From an uncultured Acetatifactor sp. (GTDB lineage: Bacteria; Bacillota; Clostridia; Lachnospirales; Lachnospiraceae), in NCBI GenBank assembly GCA_910577665.1, contig CAJTOJ010000013.1:70445-96162 (forward strand): a stretch of 25,718 nt of DNA. Reading direction: 5' to 3'. The stretch's first letter is position 1, and each line of letters opens with the position of its first letter. Below, in pieces: positions 12,304 to 20,619 of the stretch. The position numbers and the translations under genes are program-made. Below the pieces are notes generated by a model. That model did not search any database, was not told the DNA's origin, and saw only the letters and a list, made by a program, of their open reading frames with translations.

Positions 12304-14381
12304 TGGAAGAAAAAGATATTCTGGAAGAACGGTATGAGCTGGTGCGGGATAGGATCCGGGAGATAGCAGGGGAGCAATGTGGTATGCCTGCCTTTGAGAT
12401 GTATTTTGCCATAGTGGCCCGTTTCCTGCTGCTGATGGATGACACCAGGCGGTTTCTGGAAGAGGGCAGACACAGGACGGCCTCCCTGGAGGAGCTTGGG
12501 GAGCGCAATCACGCCTTGTACGCAGATATACTGCCCGACCGGTATGGGGAGAGCTACGGCAACCCGTCAGTGGCTGTGGAAAAACTGGGAGAGGAGCATG
12601 GTGCCCTGCTGTGTTTCCTCTATGCAGAGATGCGCAGTCTCATCGGGTTTGTCTACGAGGGCCGGCTGGAGGATGTGGTGATCCGCATGGAGCTGTTTGT
12701 GGAGGTCTATGGGGTGTACACCTGCAGCCTGCAGGAGACAGGGAAACTGCCTGGCGGGGAGGAGATCCGCAGGATTCTCTATTGGTTTGTCAGCGATTAC
12801 ACAGATGTGGCAGTGCAAAAAGCAATGGAAGAGAGTCTGTGTACGGAGAATTGTTTTGCGGCGGATATCATCCTTGGCAGTGACCTGGATGATGTGCGGT
12901 ATCTCTATACATACGGGGAATATGTCAGTGAGAACGAACTGGAGACGGCCAGGTTCCTGGCGGGGCTTTCTGAGGAGACCATCGCTACCATGGCGGACAC
13001 TTACACGGAAGGGTACCGTCTGGGCTTTGAAGTGACCGGCAAGGATCTGACAGGGAAGAAAACGGTGGCATTGCACTACCGGCTGGGGTTTGAACGTATG
13101 ATGCGCCGGGCCATAGGGAATTTTGGGAAAATGGGGCTTTGCCCTGCCATATACCGTGCGCCGGCAAGTGCCCTGGATCTGCCGGGACTGACCAGAAGCG
13201 GTTTTTACGGGGGGATTCCCAACAGGCAGTACGACTATGACCACAAGGATGACAAGGCACTGTTTCTGGACAGGAATTATGTGAACCGTAAGCTGGAAGT
13301 GACCAGGACAGTCTACGAGGATTTAAAACAGAAGGCAGCAGACATGGCAGGCCCCGCGGTGGTGGAGACCTTTGGGGAAGCGGACTTTGACCCGGTGACA
13401 AAGAAAGAAGCCCTGCATCTGACACAGGACCAGGACAGACTCTGGGTGGAATATCGGTCCCGGATGGGGATATTGCGCAGGGAGTATATCAAGGAAGAAG
13501 AGCGCAGCTTTACGATCATAGCATTTCCGGTGCCGGAGGTGGGGGAAGTGTTCCGGGAACTTTTCGCAGAGACCATCCGGATCAACACCCTGGATTATAT
13601 GCTCTACCGCAGGGTGCAGCAGACCCTGGTGGATGCCCTGGACCAGGCAGATTACTGCAGGATCAGGGGATGCGGGGACAACCGCACGGATCTGAAGGTG
13701 AACCTCTGGAAGCTGGAAGATCCGGCAAAAGAGACCATCTTTGAGAACTGTGTGGCAGATGTGAATATCCCGGTGGGGGAAGTATTCACTTCCCCGGTGC
13801 TGCAGGGGACAGAAGGGATACTCCATGTGACAAGGGTGTATCTGAACGGGCTGGAATACCGGGATTTATCGATCACCTTCGCCGATGGCATGATACAGGA
13901 TTATCATTGCAGCAATTTTGAGACAAAGCAGGAGAACCGGGACTTTATCCGGGAGAATATCCTGTTTCGCCATGAGACACTGCCTCTGGGAGAATTTGCT
14001 ATTGGCACCAATACAACGGCCTATGTGGTGGCCAGACGCCTGGGAGTGGAGGCGAAGCTGCCCATTCTCATAGCTGAGAAGATGGGGCCTCATTTTGCAG
14101 TGGGTGATACCTGCTATAGCCACACAGAGGATGTGAAGGTGTACAATCCCGATGGCAAGGAGATCGTGGCCAGGGAGAATGCGGTGGCAGCCCTCAGGAA
14201 GGAGGATCCGGAAAGGGCTTACTACAACTGCCACACGGATATTACCATTCCCTACGATGAACTGGGGGAGCTGACGGCAGTGAAAAAAGATGGCACCTGT
14301 ATTGCCATTATAAAAGACGGGAGGTTCGTGCTGCCGGGATGCGAGATGCTCAATGAGGCATTTGATGAGAAGGAAAGGTAA
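12303..14381 (+). CDS. Aminopeptidase, M29 (AmpS/PepS-type) family
   Basis: A metallo-aminopeptidase that removes N-terminal residues from peptides in the cytoplasm. The 692-residue protein is much longer than classical M29 enzymes (~410). The C-terminal ~380 residues carry the M29 core: GEVFTSP near residue 492 (metal Glu), LGEFAIGTNT near 562 (metal Glu), MGPHFAVGDTCY near 594 (His and Tyr) and CHTDI near 642 (His-x-Asp). The N-terminal ~300 residues are a helical extension of unknown role, seen in clostridial relatives. The ATG at 12303 overlaps the stop of the DUF6142-like gene; the 68 open codons upstream belong to that gene in another frame. All metal ligands appear present, so it should be active. 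Confidence 0.9.
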   Translation: MEEKDILEERYELVRDRIREIAGEQCGMPAFEMYFAIVARFLLLMDDTRRFLEEGRHRTASLEELGERNHALYADILPDRYGESYGNPSVAVEKLGEEHGALLCFLYAEMRSLIGFVYEGRLEDVVIRMELFVEVYGVYTCSLQETGKLPGGEEIRRILYWFVSDYTDVAVQKAMEESLCTENCFAADIILGSDLDDVRYLYTYGEYVSENELETARFLAGLSEETIATMADTYTEGYRLGFEVTGKDLTGKKTVALHYRLGFERMMRRAIGNFGKMGLCPAIYRAPASALDLPGLTRSGFYGGIPNRQYDYDHKDDKALFLDRNYVNRKLEVTRTVYEDLKQKAADMAGPAVVETFGEADFDPVTKKEALHLTQDQDRLWVEYRSRMGILRREYIKEEERSFTIIAFPVPEVGEVFRELFAETIRINTLDYMLYRRVQQTLVDALDQADYCRIRGCGDNRTDLKVNLWKLEDPAKETIFENCVADVNIPVGEVFTSPVLQGTEGILHVTRVYLNGLEYRDLSITFADGMIQDYHCSNFETKQENRDFIRENILFRHETLPLGEFAIGTNTTAYVVARRLGVEAKLPILIAEKMGPHFAVGDTCYSHTEDVKVYNPDGKEIVARENAVAALRKEDPERAYYNCHTDITIPYDELGELTAVKKDGTCIAIIKDGRFVLPGCEMLNEAFDEKER

Positions 14382-14482
14382 GGTTACCGTTCACTTGATA
14401 CTGCCGCGAGATGTTTTCACGCGTTCTTTGCTCATTTTGTGTGCATCACGCTACTGTTACGGCGTAGACGTAACAGTAACAA
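14382..14482. repeat. Interspersed repeat with terminal and internal inverted repeats (copy 1)
   Basis: Begins 1 nt after the aminopeptidase stop. Ends are imperfect inverted repeats: GGTTACCGTT (14382-14391) against TGTTACTGTT on the other strand (14473-14482), 8 of 10 matching. Inside is a perfect 10-bp hairpin TACTGTTACG/CGTAACAGTA (14452-14478). The adjoining segment around 14420-14448 reappears, reversed, at the right edge of the window. It has no coding capacity, which suggests a MITE- or REP-like element. Confidence 0.7.
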
Positions 14483-14514
14483 GGTTAGATTTAACGTTTC
14501 GGGTGATTTAGGGC

Positions 14515-14543
14515 TTGCATAGAAGCGTCAGTTTTAGTACACT
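14515..14543 (+). promoter_or_regulatory. Candidate promoter of the purE cluster
   Basis: TTGCAT (14515-14520), a 17-nt spacer and TACACT (14538-14543). The -10 matches four of six and the -35 three of six. The start would be near 14550, giving a ~130-nt leader. Confidence 0.4.
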
Positions 14544-14558
14544 GATAGCGGGAGAGTG

Positions 14559-14667
14559 TTTTTTCTACGCAGAATGACAGATTCTGATAGGATCAGACAT
14601 ATCCTGGATGGAAAACGGATAGCAACAATGTTTGTATCATATAACAGGATAGATGCCCGGCCGGGCA
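14559..14667 (+). promoter_or_regulatory. Structured leader upstream of purE
   Basis: After TTTTTT at 14559-14564 come three overlapping, mutually exclusive stems: CAGAAT/ATTCTG (14570-14586), TCTGAT/ATCAGA (14583-14597) and AGGAT/ATCCT (14589-14605). A perfect 14-bp palindrome follows at 14654-14667, 3 nt before the purE ribosome site. This is compatible with leader control or an operator. I do not see a known purine-riboswitch core. Confidence 0.35.
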
Positions 14668-14680
14668 GATAGGAGTGGAC

Positions 14681-15187
14681 ATGGCGAAGGTTGGAATAGT
14701 GATGGGAAGCGATTCTGATATGAAGGTAATGGCGAAAGCAGCCGATATATTGGATGAACTGGAGATTTCTTATGAGATGCGGATTATCAGCGCGCACAGG
14801 GAGCCGGACGTGTTCTTCGAATATGCCAGGAGCGCGGAGGAGAAGGGATTTAAGGTGATCATTGCAGGAGCAGGCATGGCAGCCCATCTGCCTGGCATGT
14901 GCGCCGCCATTTTCCCTATGCCGGTTATCGGGGTTCCCATGCACACTACTTCTCTGGGAGGGCGGGATTCCCTGTACTCCATTGTACAGATGCCTTCGGG
15001 CATTCCGGTGGCTACCGTGGCCATAGGGGGCGGTGCCAATGCAGGACTGCTGGCGGCAAAGATCCTGGCCACATCGGATCCGGATCTTCTGGAGCGGCTG
15101 AAGGGCTATAGTGAAAAGCTACAGACCCAGGTGCAGGCCAAGGATGCAAAGCTGCAGGCCCAGGGGCCTTCTGCATTTCTGGCATAA
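14681..15187 (+). CDS. purE: N5-carboxyaminoimidazole ribonucleotide mutase / AIR carboxylase
   Basis: Catalyses the carboxylation step to CAIR in de novo purine synthesis. The 168-residue length and motifs fit PurE: GSDSDM (residues 9-14), SAHREPD with catalytic His39, the GAGMAAHLPGM loop, and VPMHTTSLGGRDSLYSIVQMPSGIPVATV. GAGM replaces the commoner GAGG. AGGAG (14671-14675) lies 5 nt before the ATG at 14681; an in-frame GTG at 14675 overlaps that site and is unlikely. No purK is in the window, so whether it works as a class I mutase with PurK elsewhere is not settled here. It heads the purE-M-N-D cluster, with a 170-nt gap before purM. Confidence 0.95.
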   Translation: MAKVGIVMGSDSDMKVMAKAADILDELEISYEMRIISAHREPDVFFEYARSAEEKGFKVIIAGAGMAAHLPGMCAAIFPMPVIGVPMHTTSLGGRDSLYSIVQMPSGIPVATVAIGGGANAGLLAAKILATSDPDLLERLKGYSEKLQTQVQAKDAKLQAQGPSAFLA

Positions 15188-15199
15188 TCATCTTGTTTT

Positions 15200-15227
15200 G
15201 GGCTGGGATACAAAAAGTATACAGCCC
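15200..15227 (+). other. Hairpin in the purE-purM gap
   Basis: Arms GGGCTG (15200-15205) and CAGCCC (15222-15227), with inner ATAC/GTAT pairing. It is preceded rather than followed by a T-rich stretch, so it does not look like a plus-strand terminator. It may affect purE mRNA stability. Nothing else is evident in the 170-nt gap. Confidence 0.4.
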
Positions 15228-15357
15228 AGGTGTAAACAGGTAATTACAGGCAGCTGCTGCAGATAAGCCGGGTGTGCCTGTAGTGTGTGGATACAGATAT
15301 GGAAGAGGATAACAGTCTGACAGATCGGCCCGGTGATGTGGGCATGGAGGTAACGAA

Positions 15358-16383
15358 ATGGATTATAAAAAAGCAGGAGTGGACATCGAGGCCGGATACA
15401 AGTCGGTGGAACTGATGAAAGAGTATGTGAAGGAAACCATGCGCCCAGAGGTGGCAGGCGGGATCGGCGGTTTTTCCGGTGCTTTTTCCATGGAGGCTTT
15501 CAAGAAGATGGAGAAGCCCATGCTGTTGTCCGGCACGGATGGCGTGGGCACCAAGATCAAGCTGGCATTTCTTTTAGACCGGCATGACACGGTGGGGATA
15601 GACTGCGTGGCCATGTGTGTGAATGATGTGGTATGTGCAGGCGGGGAACCGTTGTTCTTTCTGGATTACATAGCCTGTGGCAAGAACTATCCGGAGAAGA
15701 TTGCCGCCATTGTGAAAGGCGTGGCGGAAGGCTGTAAACAGGCAGGGGCGGCCCTGGTAGGCGGTGAGACCGCGGAACATCCCGGGCTGATGCCGGAGGA
15801 CGAGTATGATCTGGCGGGCTTTGCTGTGGGTGTGGTGGATGAGAAGGACAGGATCACAGGGCAGAATATCCAGGAAGGGGATGTGCTGGTGGGACTTGCT
15901 TCCTCCGGTGTCCATTCCAATGGATTCTCGCTGATACGGAAGGTCTTTGATATGACGAAGGAGAGCCTGGATGTGTATTACGAGGAACTTGGTGCCACCC
16001 TGGGAGAGGCCCTGCTTGCCCCCACCAGAATCTATGTGAAGGCGCTCAGGGCTATCCGGGAGGCGGGCGTTACTGTGAAGGGCTGTAGTCATATTACGGG
16101 AGGCGGTTTCTACGAGAATATTCCCCGGATGCTTCCGGAGGGTATCCACGCAAAGGTGCAGAAGGACAGCTACCAGGTGCCTGCTATTTTCAAGCTGATA
16201 CAGGAAAAGGGCGGCATTGAAGAACAGATGATGTATAATACCTACAATATGGGCCTTGGCATGGTGCTGGCCGTGGATCCGGCGGACGTGGACAGGGTCA
16301 TGGAGGCTGTCAGGGCGGCTTCTGAGACCCCCTATGTGGTGGGTCGCTGTGTGACAGGGGAGAAGGGAGTTACCCTATGCTGA
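15358..16383 (+). CDS. purM: Phosphoribosylformylglycinamidine cyclo-ligase (AIR synthetase)
   Basis: Closes FGAM to AIR using ATP, the fifth step of purine synthesis. The 341-residue protein has the expected landmarks: the N-terminal DYKKAGVDIEAG, LLSGTDGVGTKIKLAF, the metal/ATP region MCVNDVVCAGGEPLFFLDY, LVGGETAEHPGLM, GLASSGVHSNGFSL and the C-terminal HITGGGFYENIPRMLP. GGAGG lies 7-8 nt before the ATG at 15358. The stop overlaps the purN start by 7 nt, which indicates translational coupling. No defects are visible. Confidence 0.97.
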   Translation: MDYKKAGVDIEAGYKSVELMKEYVKETMRPEVAGGIGGFSGAFSMEAFKKMEKPMLLSGTDGVGTKIKLAFLLDRHDTVGIDCVAMCVNDVVCAGGEPLFFLDYIACGKNYPEKIAAIVKGVAEGCKQAGAALVGGETAEHPGLMPEDEYDLAGFAVGVVDEKDRITGQNIQEGDVLVGLASSGVHSNGFSLIRKVFDMTKESLDVYYEELGATLGEALLAPTRIYVKALRAIREAGVTVKGCSHITGGGFYENIPRMLPEGIHAKVQKDSYQVPAIFKLIQEKGGIEEQMMYNTYNMGLGMVLAVDPADVDRVMEAVRAASETPYVVGRCVTGEKGVTLC

Positions 16384-17003
16384 GAATCGTGGTCTGTGTG
16401 TCTGGAGGCGGGACGAATCTCCAGGCGATTCTGGATGGTCTGGATCAGGGAAGTATTACCAACACCCAGGTCATCGCTGTGATCAGCAATAACACCGGGG
16501 CAAGGGCCCTGGAGCGGGCTGGAAAGAGAGGAATTCCCGCTTTCTGCATCTCCCCGGGACAATATGCGGACAGGGAGACCTTCAACCAGGCCTTCACGGA
16601 CAGGATATGCAGCCTGGATCCTGACCTGGTGGTTCTGGCTGGTTTTCTGGTGCGGATTCCCCCTGCTATGGTGGAGCGCTTCCCGGAGCGGATCGTGAAT
16701 ATCCACCCATCCTTGATTCCCTCCTTCTGTGGTGTGGGTTACTATGGGCTGAAAGTGCATGAGAAGGTGCTGGAACGTGGCGTGAAGGTCACAGGCGCTA
16801 CCGTGCATTTTGTAAACGAAGGTATGGATGAGGGTCCCATTATTGCCCAGAAGGCAGTAAGTGTGGAAGACGAGGACACACCCGAAGTGTTGCAGCGCCG
16901 TGTCATGGAGCAGGCTGAATGGATCCTTCTGCCTCAGGCCATTGACGACATAGCAAATGGCAGGATCCAGATGGTTGACGGAAAGGTAAGGAGAATGAGA
17001 TGA
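16377..17003 (+). CDS. purN: Phosphoribosylglycinamide formyltransferase
   Basis: Transfers a formyl group from 10-formyl-THF to GAR, the third step of purine synthesis. The 208-residue protein shows VCVSGGGTNLQAILD at the N-terminus (GAR binding), the catalytic NIHPSLIPSF motif with Asn108 and His110, and Asp151 in EGMDEGPIIAQ. The start ATG at 16377 sits inside the end of purM and the stop overlaps the purD start (ATGA, 17000-17003), so purM-N-D form one coupled unit. A purH gene often lies between purN and purD in Firmicutes but is absent here. Confidence 0.96.
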   Translation: MLRIVVCVSGGGTNLQAILDGLDQGSITNTQVIAVISNNTGARALERAGKRGIPAFCISPGQYADRETFNQAFTDRICSLDPDLVVLAGFLVRIPPAMVERFPERIVNIHPSLIPSFCGVGYYGLKVHEKVLERGVKVTGATVHFVNEGMDEGPIIAQKAVSVEDEDTPEVLQRRVMEQAEWILLPQAIDDIANGRIQMVDGKVRRMR

Positions 17004-18277
17004 AGGTTCTGATAGTAGGTGGCGGCGGACGGGAACATGCCATTGCAGTGAGCATGAAGAAGAGCAGCAGAGTGGATCAGCTCTATTGTGTGCCCGGCAA
17101 TGCAGGAATCGCCCAGATTGCGGAATGTGACTCCTCCATTGGTGTCATGGAATTTGACAGGATCGTGGAATATGCCAGGGAAAAGGCAGTGGATCTGGTG
17201 TTTGTAGCACCGGATGACCCATTGGTGGGCGGTCTGGTGGATGTGCTGAAGGAGGCAGGTTTCAAGGTATTCGGGCCGGATAAGAAGGCGGCCATCCTGG
17301 AAGGAAGCAAAGCATTTTCAAAAGATCTGATGAAAAAGTACCATATTCCTACGGCAGCCTATAAGACATTTGAGGATCCCCAGGCAGCGCTTGCCTATCT
17401 GGAGCAGGCAAAGCTGCCCATTGTGCTGAAGGCAGATGGGCTGGCCCTGGGCAAGGGCGTTTTGATCTGCAACACTTTAGAGGAAGCCAGAGCCGGTGTG
17501 AAGGAGATCATGCTGGATAAGCACTTCGGGAATGCCGGGAACCGTATGGTAATCGAGGAATTCATGACCGGCAGGGAGGTGTCCGTGCTTGCCTTTGTGG
17601 ATGGGAAGACGGTGAAGACCATGACTTCTGCCCAGGATCACAAACGGGCAAAGGACGGGGACCAGGGTCTGAATACAGGCGGGATGGGGAATTTCTCTCC
17701 CAGTCCTTTTTACACAGAGGAAGTGGATGCCTTCTGCCAGAAACAGATTTACCAGCCTACAGTGGATGCCATGAGGGCTGAGGGCAGGGAGTTCAAAGGG
17801 GTTATCTTCTTCGGGCTGATGCTGACGAGTGAGGGTCCCAGAGTGTTAGAGTTCAATGCCAGGTTCGGGGATCCGGAGGCCCAGGTGGTGCTGTGCCGGA
17901 TGAAGAATGATATCTGTGATGTGGTAGAGGCCTGCATGAATGGCACACTGGACCAGGTAGACCTTCAGTTTGAGGACAATGCAGCAGTCTGCGTGGTGCT
18001 GGCCAGTGACGGATACCCTGTGTCCTACGAAAAGGGATATGAGATTACCGGTCTGGAACAGTTTGAGGGGAAAGAGGAGTATTACTGTTTCCATGCGGGA
18101 AGCAAGTATGACGTCCAGGGACGTATTGTCACCAACGGAGGAAGGGTGCTGGGAATCACAGCCAAGGGGGCAACGCTGAAGGAAGCCCGCCAGAAAGCCT
18201 ATGAGGCAACGGAGTGGGTATCCTTTAAGAATAAATATATGCGACATGACATAGGGAAGGCCATTGACGAAGTGTAA
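17000..18277 (+). CDS. purD: Phosphoribosylamine-glycine ligase (GAR synthetase)
   Basis: ATP-grasp enzyme that joins phosphoribosylamine and glycine, the second step of purine synthesis, using the unstable product of PurF. The 425-residue length is typical. Landmarks are the N-terminal VLIVGGGGREHAIA, the PGNAGIAQIA segment, the ATP-grasp region LPIVLKADGLALGKGVLIC, HKRAKDGDQGLNTGGMGNFSPSP and the metal-binding EFNARFGDPEAQVVL. The start overlaps purN by 4 nt. It ends at TAA-type stop 18275-18277, and the next gene follows after 43 nt, so transcription probably continues into the zinc-ribbon gene. Confidence 0.97.
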   Translation: MKVLIVGGGGREHAIAVSMKKSSRVDQLYCVPGNAGIAQIAECDSSIGVMEFDRIVEYAREKAVDLVFVAPDDPLVGGLVDVLKEAGFKVFGPDKKAAILEGSKAFSKDLMKKYHIPTAAYKTFEDPQAALAYLEQAKLPIVLKADGLALGKGVLICNTLEEARAGVKEIMLDKHFGNAGNRMVIEEFMTGREVSVLAFVDGKTVKTMTSAQDHKRAKDGDQGLNTGGMGNFSPSPFYTEEVDAFCQKQIYQPTVDAMRAEGREFKGVIFFGLMLTSEGPRVLEFNARFGDPEAQVVLCRMKNDICDVVEACMNGTLDQVDLQFEDNAAVCVVLASDGYPVSYEKGYEITGLEQFEGKEEYYCFHAGSKYDVQGRIVTNGGRVLGITAKGATLKEARQKAYEATEWVSFKNKYMRHDIGKAIDEV

Positions 18278-18320
18278 TCCGGGATGGCAGGAAAATGACA
18301 GGTACGGGAGGCAGAAGGAA

Positions 18321-18791
18321 ATGGAAGATATTGCAAGCATCATACAGGCAGACCAGTACAATATCCCGACAACATGTGCACAGTGCGGTGGAGTGATGGT
18401 ATTTAAAGGGGTAGGGGAATATCAGTGCGAGGTCTGCGGAGAGGTGGCATGGGATGACTACGGGAAGGCCAGGACTTACCTGGAGGAACACCGGGGTGCC
18501 ACTGCAGCAGAGATCGAAAAAGCGGTGGGAGTGTCCCAGAGGAGCATCCGTAAGCTTCTGAGGGATGGCAGGCTGGAGATTGCAGAAGGATCCAAGGCGT
18601 TTCTGCGCTGCGACCTGTGCGGCAAGTCCATCCGTTATGGACAGTTCTGTTCAGATTGTGAGATGAAGGCACACCAGATGCTGGAGGAGAAACAGAGGGA
18701 GATGCTGCGGAAAGCGAAGAACATGCAGGTTTATGGCAAAAATGAGGAACGCGAGGAAGGCCAGAGGCGGTTTATGCGCGGAGAGGACTGA
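18321..18791 (+). CDS. Zinc-ribbon / HTH / zinc-ribbon protein, YvyF-like
   Basis: A 156-residue protein with two treble-type cysteine pairs flanking a small helix-turn-helix. CAQCGG...CEVCGE lies near residues 19-40, the HTH stretch TAAEIEKAVGVSQRSIRKLLRDGRL near 54-80, and CDLCGKSIRYGQFCSDCEMKAH near 92-115; a charged helical tail follows. This arrangement resembles the YvyF-type flagellar-operon protein (TIGR03826 group), but no flagellar gene is nearby. The ATG at 18321 follows GGGAGG and AAGGA; earlier in-frame codons overlap purD. It is likely cotranscribed with purD and followed 35 nt later by the SH3b membrane protein. A nucleic-acid-binding role is suggested; the actual function is unknown. 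Confidence 0.72.
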   Translation: MEDIASIIQADQYNIPTTCAQCGGVMVFKGVGEYQCEVCGEVAWDDYGKARTYLEEHRGATAAEIEKAVGVSQRSIRKLLRDGRLEIAEGSKAFLRCDLCGKSIRYGQFCSDCEMKAHQMLEEKQREMLRKAKNMQVYGKNEEREEGQRRFMRGED

Positions 18792-18826
18792 CGTGGGAGA
18801 ATCCTTGCGGAGGAAGGAAAGAGTGT

Positions 18827-20575
18827 ATGAAGAGGACGAAAGAAACCCGGAAATGGAAGATACCTGTAGGCAGTATGGTCCTAAGAGGGATCCTGGTTAT
18901 AGCCCTGGTTTGTGTGTGTGGGCTGCTCCTGGAGCCTTTTGCCATGGAAAGCCATGCGGAGAGTGCGGCTAAGGTAACCACCACTGCCAATATCCGCAAA
19001 TCACCTGATAAGAGCAGTGAAGCCATAGCCAGCGCGGAGAAGGACAAGGTGATCTCCATTCGGAGCCAGGTAAAGGGCAGTGACGGATACACCTGGTACC
19101 AGATATTTGTGGACTCGAATACGCTGGGATATATCCGCGGGGATATGGTACAGATCACGGACGGCAGCACACCGCCCGAGGAATCCTCCCTGCCTGCAGT
19201 AGGAGGTGGTACTACGGCACCAACTACAGCGCCAAATGGCGGTGGGACGGCGGCCACGCCTACGCCGCCTCCTGCACAGACCCAGGCACCCAATGTGACG
19301 TCTGCAGATGTGACGGTTTTAAATCCCGTCAGTGCCACAGTGAAGAGCAGCCAGCCGGTCCGTGTGCGCAATATGCCATCTACAAATGGACAGATCGTAG
19401 GTTCCGCATCAAATGGACAGGTGGTGACAGTGAATGGACAGGCACCTGCGGATTCCAGTGGAAAGGCATGGTATCAGGTGACCTTTACGGACAATGCCAA
19501 GGAGATTACAGGCTTTATACGGGAGGATTTTCTGGAACTTTCGGAGCCGCCCACCCCTTATGTGGAACCGACCCAGGCGCCGGAACCCACACCGGAGCCT
19601 ACACCAGAAGCGACACCGGAACCCACACCAGAAGTAACGAAACCATACGATGTGAGATTAATAGGAGAACAGTGGTGGCTGGTGGATCCATCTACCCTTA
19701 CCGACCCGCAGCCTGTGGGATGGACTGTAGACGATGTTCTTAAGCTCATAGAAGCAAGTAAGACAGGAGGGGCAGGAAGTACCACCCAGAAGGTGATCAT
19801 TATCCTGCTGGTGATCTTCCTGGTGGCTGCTGGCGGTGTCATCGCATTCCTGGTATTCAAGATCAAGGATATGGCAGATTCTGCTTATTTCAATGAGGTG
19901 GAAAATGAAACAATGAACAGACGCCGTTCTACCACAGGCGGCCAGGGTACCAGGAGAGTCATGCAGTCCGTGGGCACAGACAGACCGGATGGCAGCAGGG
20001 CTGCACAGCGGACCGCCCAGGGCAATACAGGAGGGAGAACAACAGGAACCTCCAGAGGGACGAAACCTACAGGGGCGCCCCAGGGTACCAGGCCTACAGG
20101 GGCATCCCAGGGGCCCCGTCCCCAGGGAAATGGTCAGGGAAGGCCCGCCGGGGCACCTCAGGGAACACAGCGCCCTCAGGGAAGCGGTCAGGGAATGAGA
20201 CCTACAGGGGCACCCCAGGGGGCTCGCCCCCAGGGAAGCGGCCAGGGGAGGCCTGCCGGGGCACCCCAGGGGACCCGGCCCCAGGGAAGCGGCCAGGGAA
20301 TGAGACCTACCGGGGCACCTCAGGGAACCCGGCCCCAGGGAAGCGGCCAGGGAATGAGACCTACAGGGGCATCCCAGGGGGCCCGCCCCCAGGGATGCAG
20401 CCAGGGGAGGCCTGCCGGGGCGCCCCAGGGGCCCCGTCCCCAGGGAATGCGGCCTACAGGTCCACAGAGTGCCAGACCGAGACAGGAGGACCGTGGGTGG
20501 CAGTCCAGGAATTTCATGGAGGAAGAGGAAGATGAGTTCGAGTTCGATTTCCTGAACCAGGACGGAGAAGAGTAA
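18827..20575 (+). CDS. Membrane protein with two extracellular SH3b domains and a repetitive cytoplasmic tail
   Basis: A 582-residue protein. Residues ~15-46 form a signal sequence or first span ending SHA-ES. SH3b-like domain 1 (about 47-112) contains TTANIRKSPDKSSEAIA and GYTWYQIFVDSNTLGYIRGD; domain 2 (about 160-240) contains VRVRNMPSTNGQIVG and WYQVTF. A Pro/Thr-rich linker (PTPEPTPEATPEPTPE) and a short QWWLVDPSTL region lead to a transmembrane span at 323-345. The tail (346-582) has Arg/Pro/Gly/Gln repeats based on RPTGAPQG-xRPQGSGQG and an acidic end (MEEEEDEFEFDF). SH3b domains usually bind cell-wall peptides, so the outside part probably touches peptidoglycan. The tail looks disordered. 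If the N-terminal segment is cleaved, the tail is cytoplasmic. Function unknown. Confidence 0.8.
   Translation: MKRTKETRKWKIPVGSMVLRGILVIALVCVCGLLLEPFAMESHAESAAKVTTTANIRKSPDKSSEAIASAEKDKVISIRSQVKGSDGYTWYQIFVDSNTLGYIRGDMVQITDGSTPPEESSLPAVGGGTTAPTTAPNGGGTAATPTPPPAQTQAPNVTSADVTVLNPVSATVKSSQPVRVRNMPSTNGQIVGSASNGQVVTVNGQAPADSSGKAWYQVTFTDNAKEITGFIREDFLELSEPPTPYVEPTQAPEPTPEPTPEATPEPTPEVTKPYDVRLIGEQWWLVDPSTLTDPQPVGWTVDDVLKLIEASKTGGAGSTTQKVIIILLVIFLVAAGGVIAFLVFKIKDMADSAYFNEVENETMNRRRSTTGGQGTRRVMQSVGTDRPDGSRAAQRTAQGNTGGRTTGTSRGTKPTGAPQGTRPTGASQGPRPQGNGQGRPAGAPQGTQRPQGSGQGMRPTGAPQGARPQGSGQGRPAGAPQGTRPQGSGQGMRPTGAPQGTRPQGSGQGMRPTGASQGARPQGCSQGRPAGAPQGPRPQGMRPTGPQSARPRQEDRGWQSRNFMEEEEDEFEFDFLNQDGEE
20060..20470 (+). 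repeat. Tandem coding repeats of the SH3b protein tail
   Basis: GC-rich, in-frame repeats of about 51 bp (17 codons, consensus MRPTGAPQGxRPQGSGQG) with shorter RPAGAPQG variants interspersed. Several units are nearly identical at the nucleotide level, notably around 20200-20380. The array explains the long open frames seen on the opposite strand. Confidence 0.85.
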
Positions 20576-20619
20576 GAGGACAGACAGGTACCATTTATCT
20601 TGACAGTTGAATAACAGGG

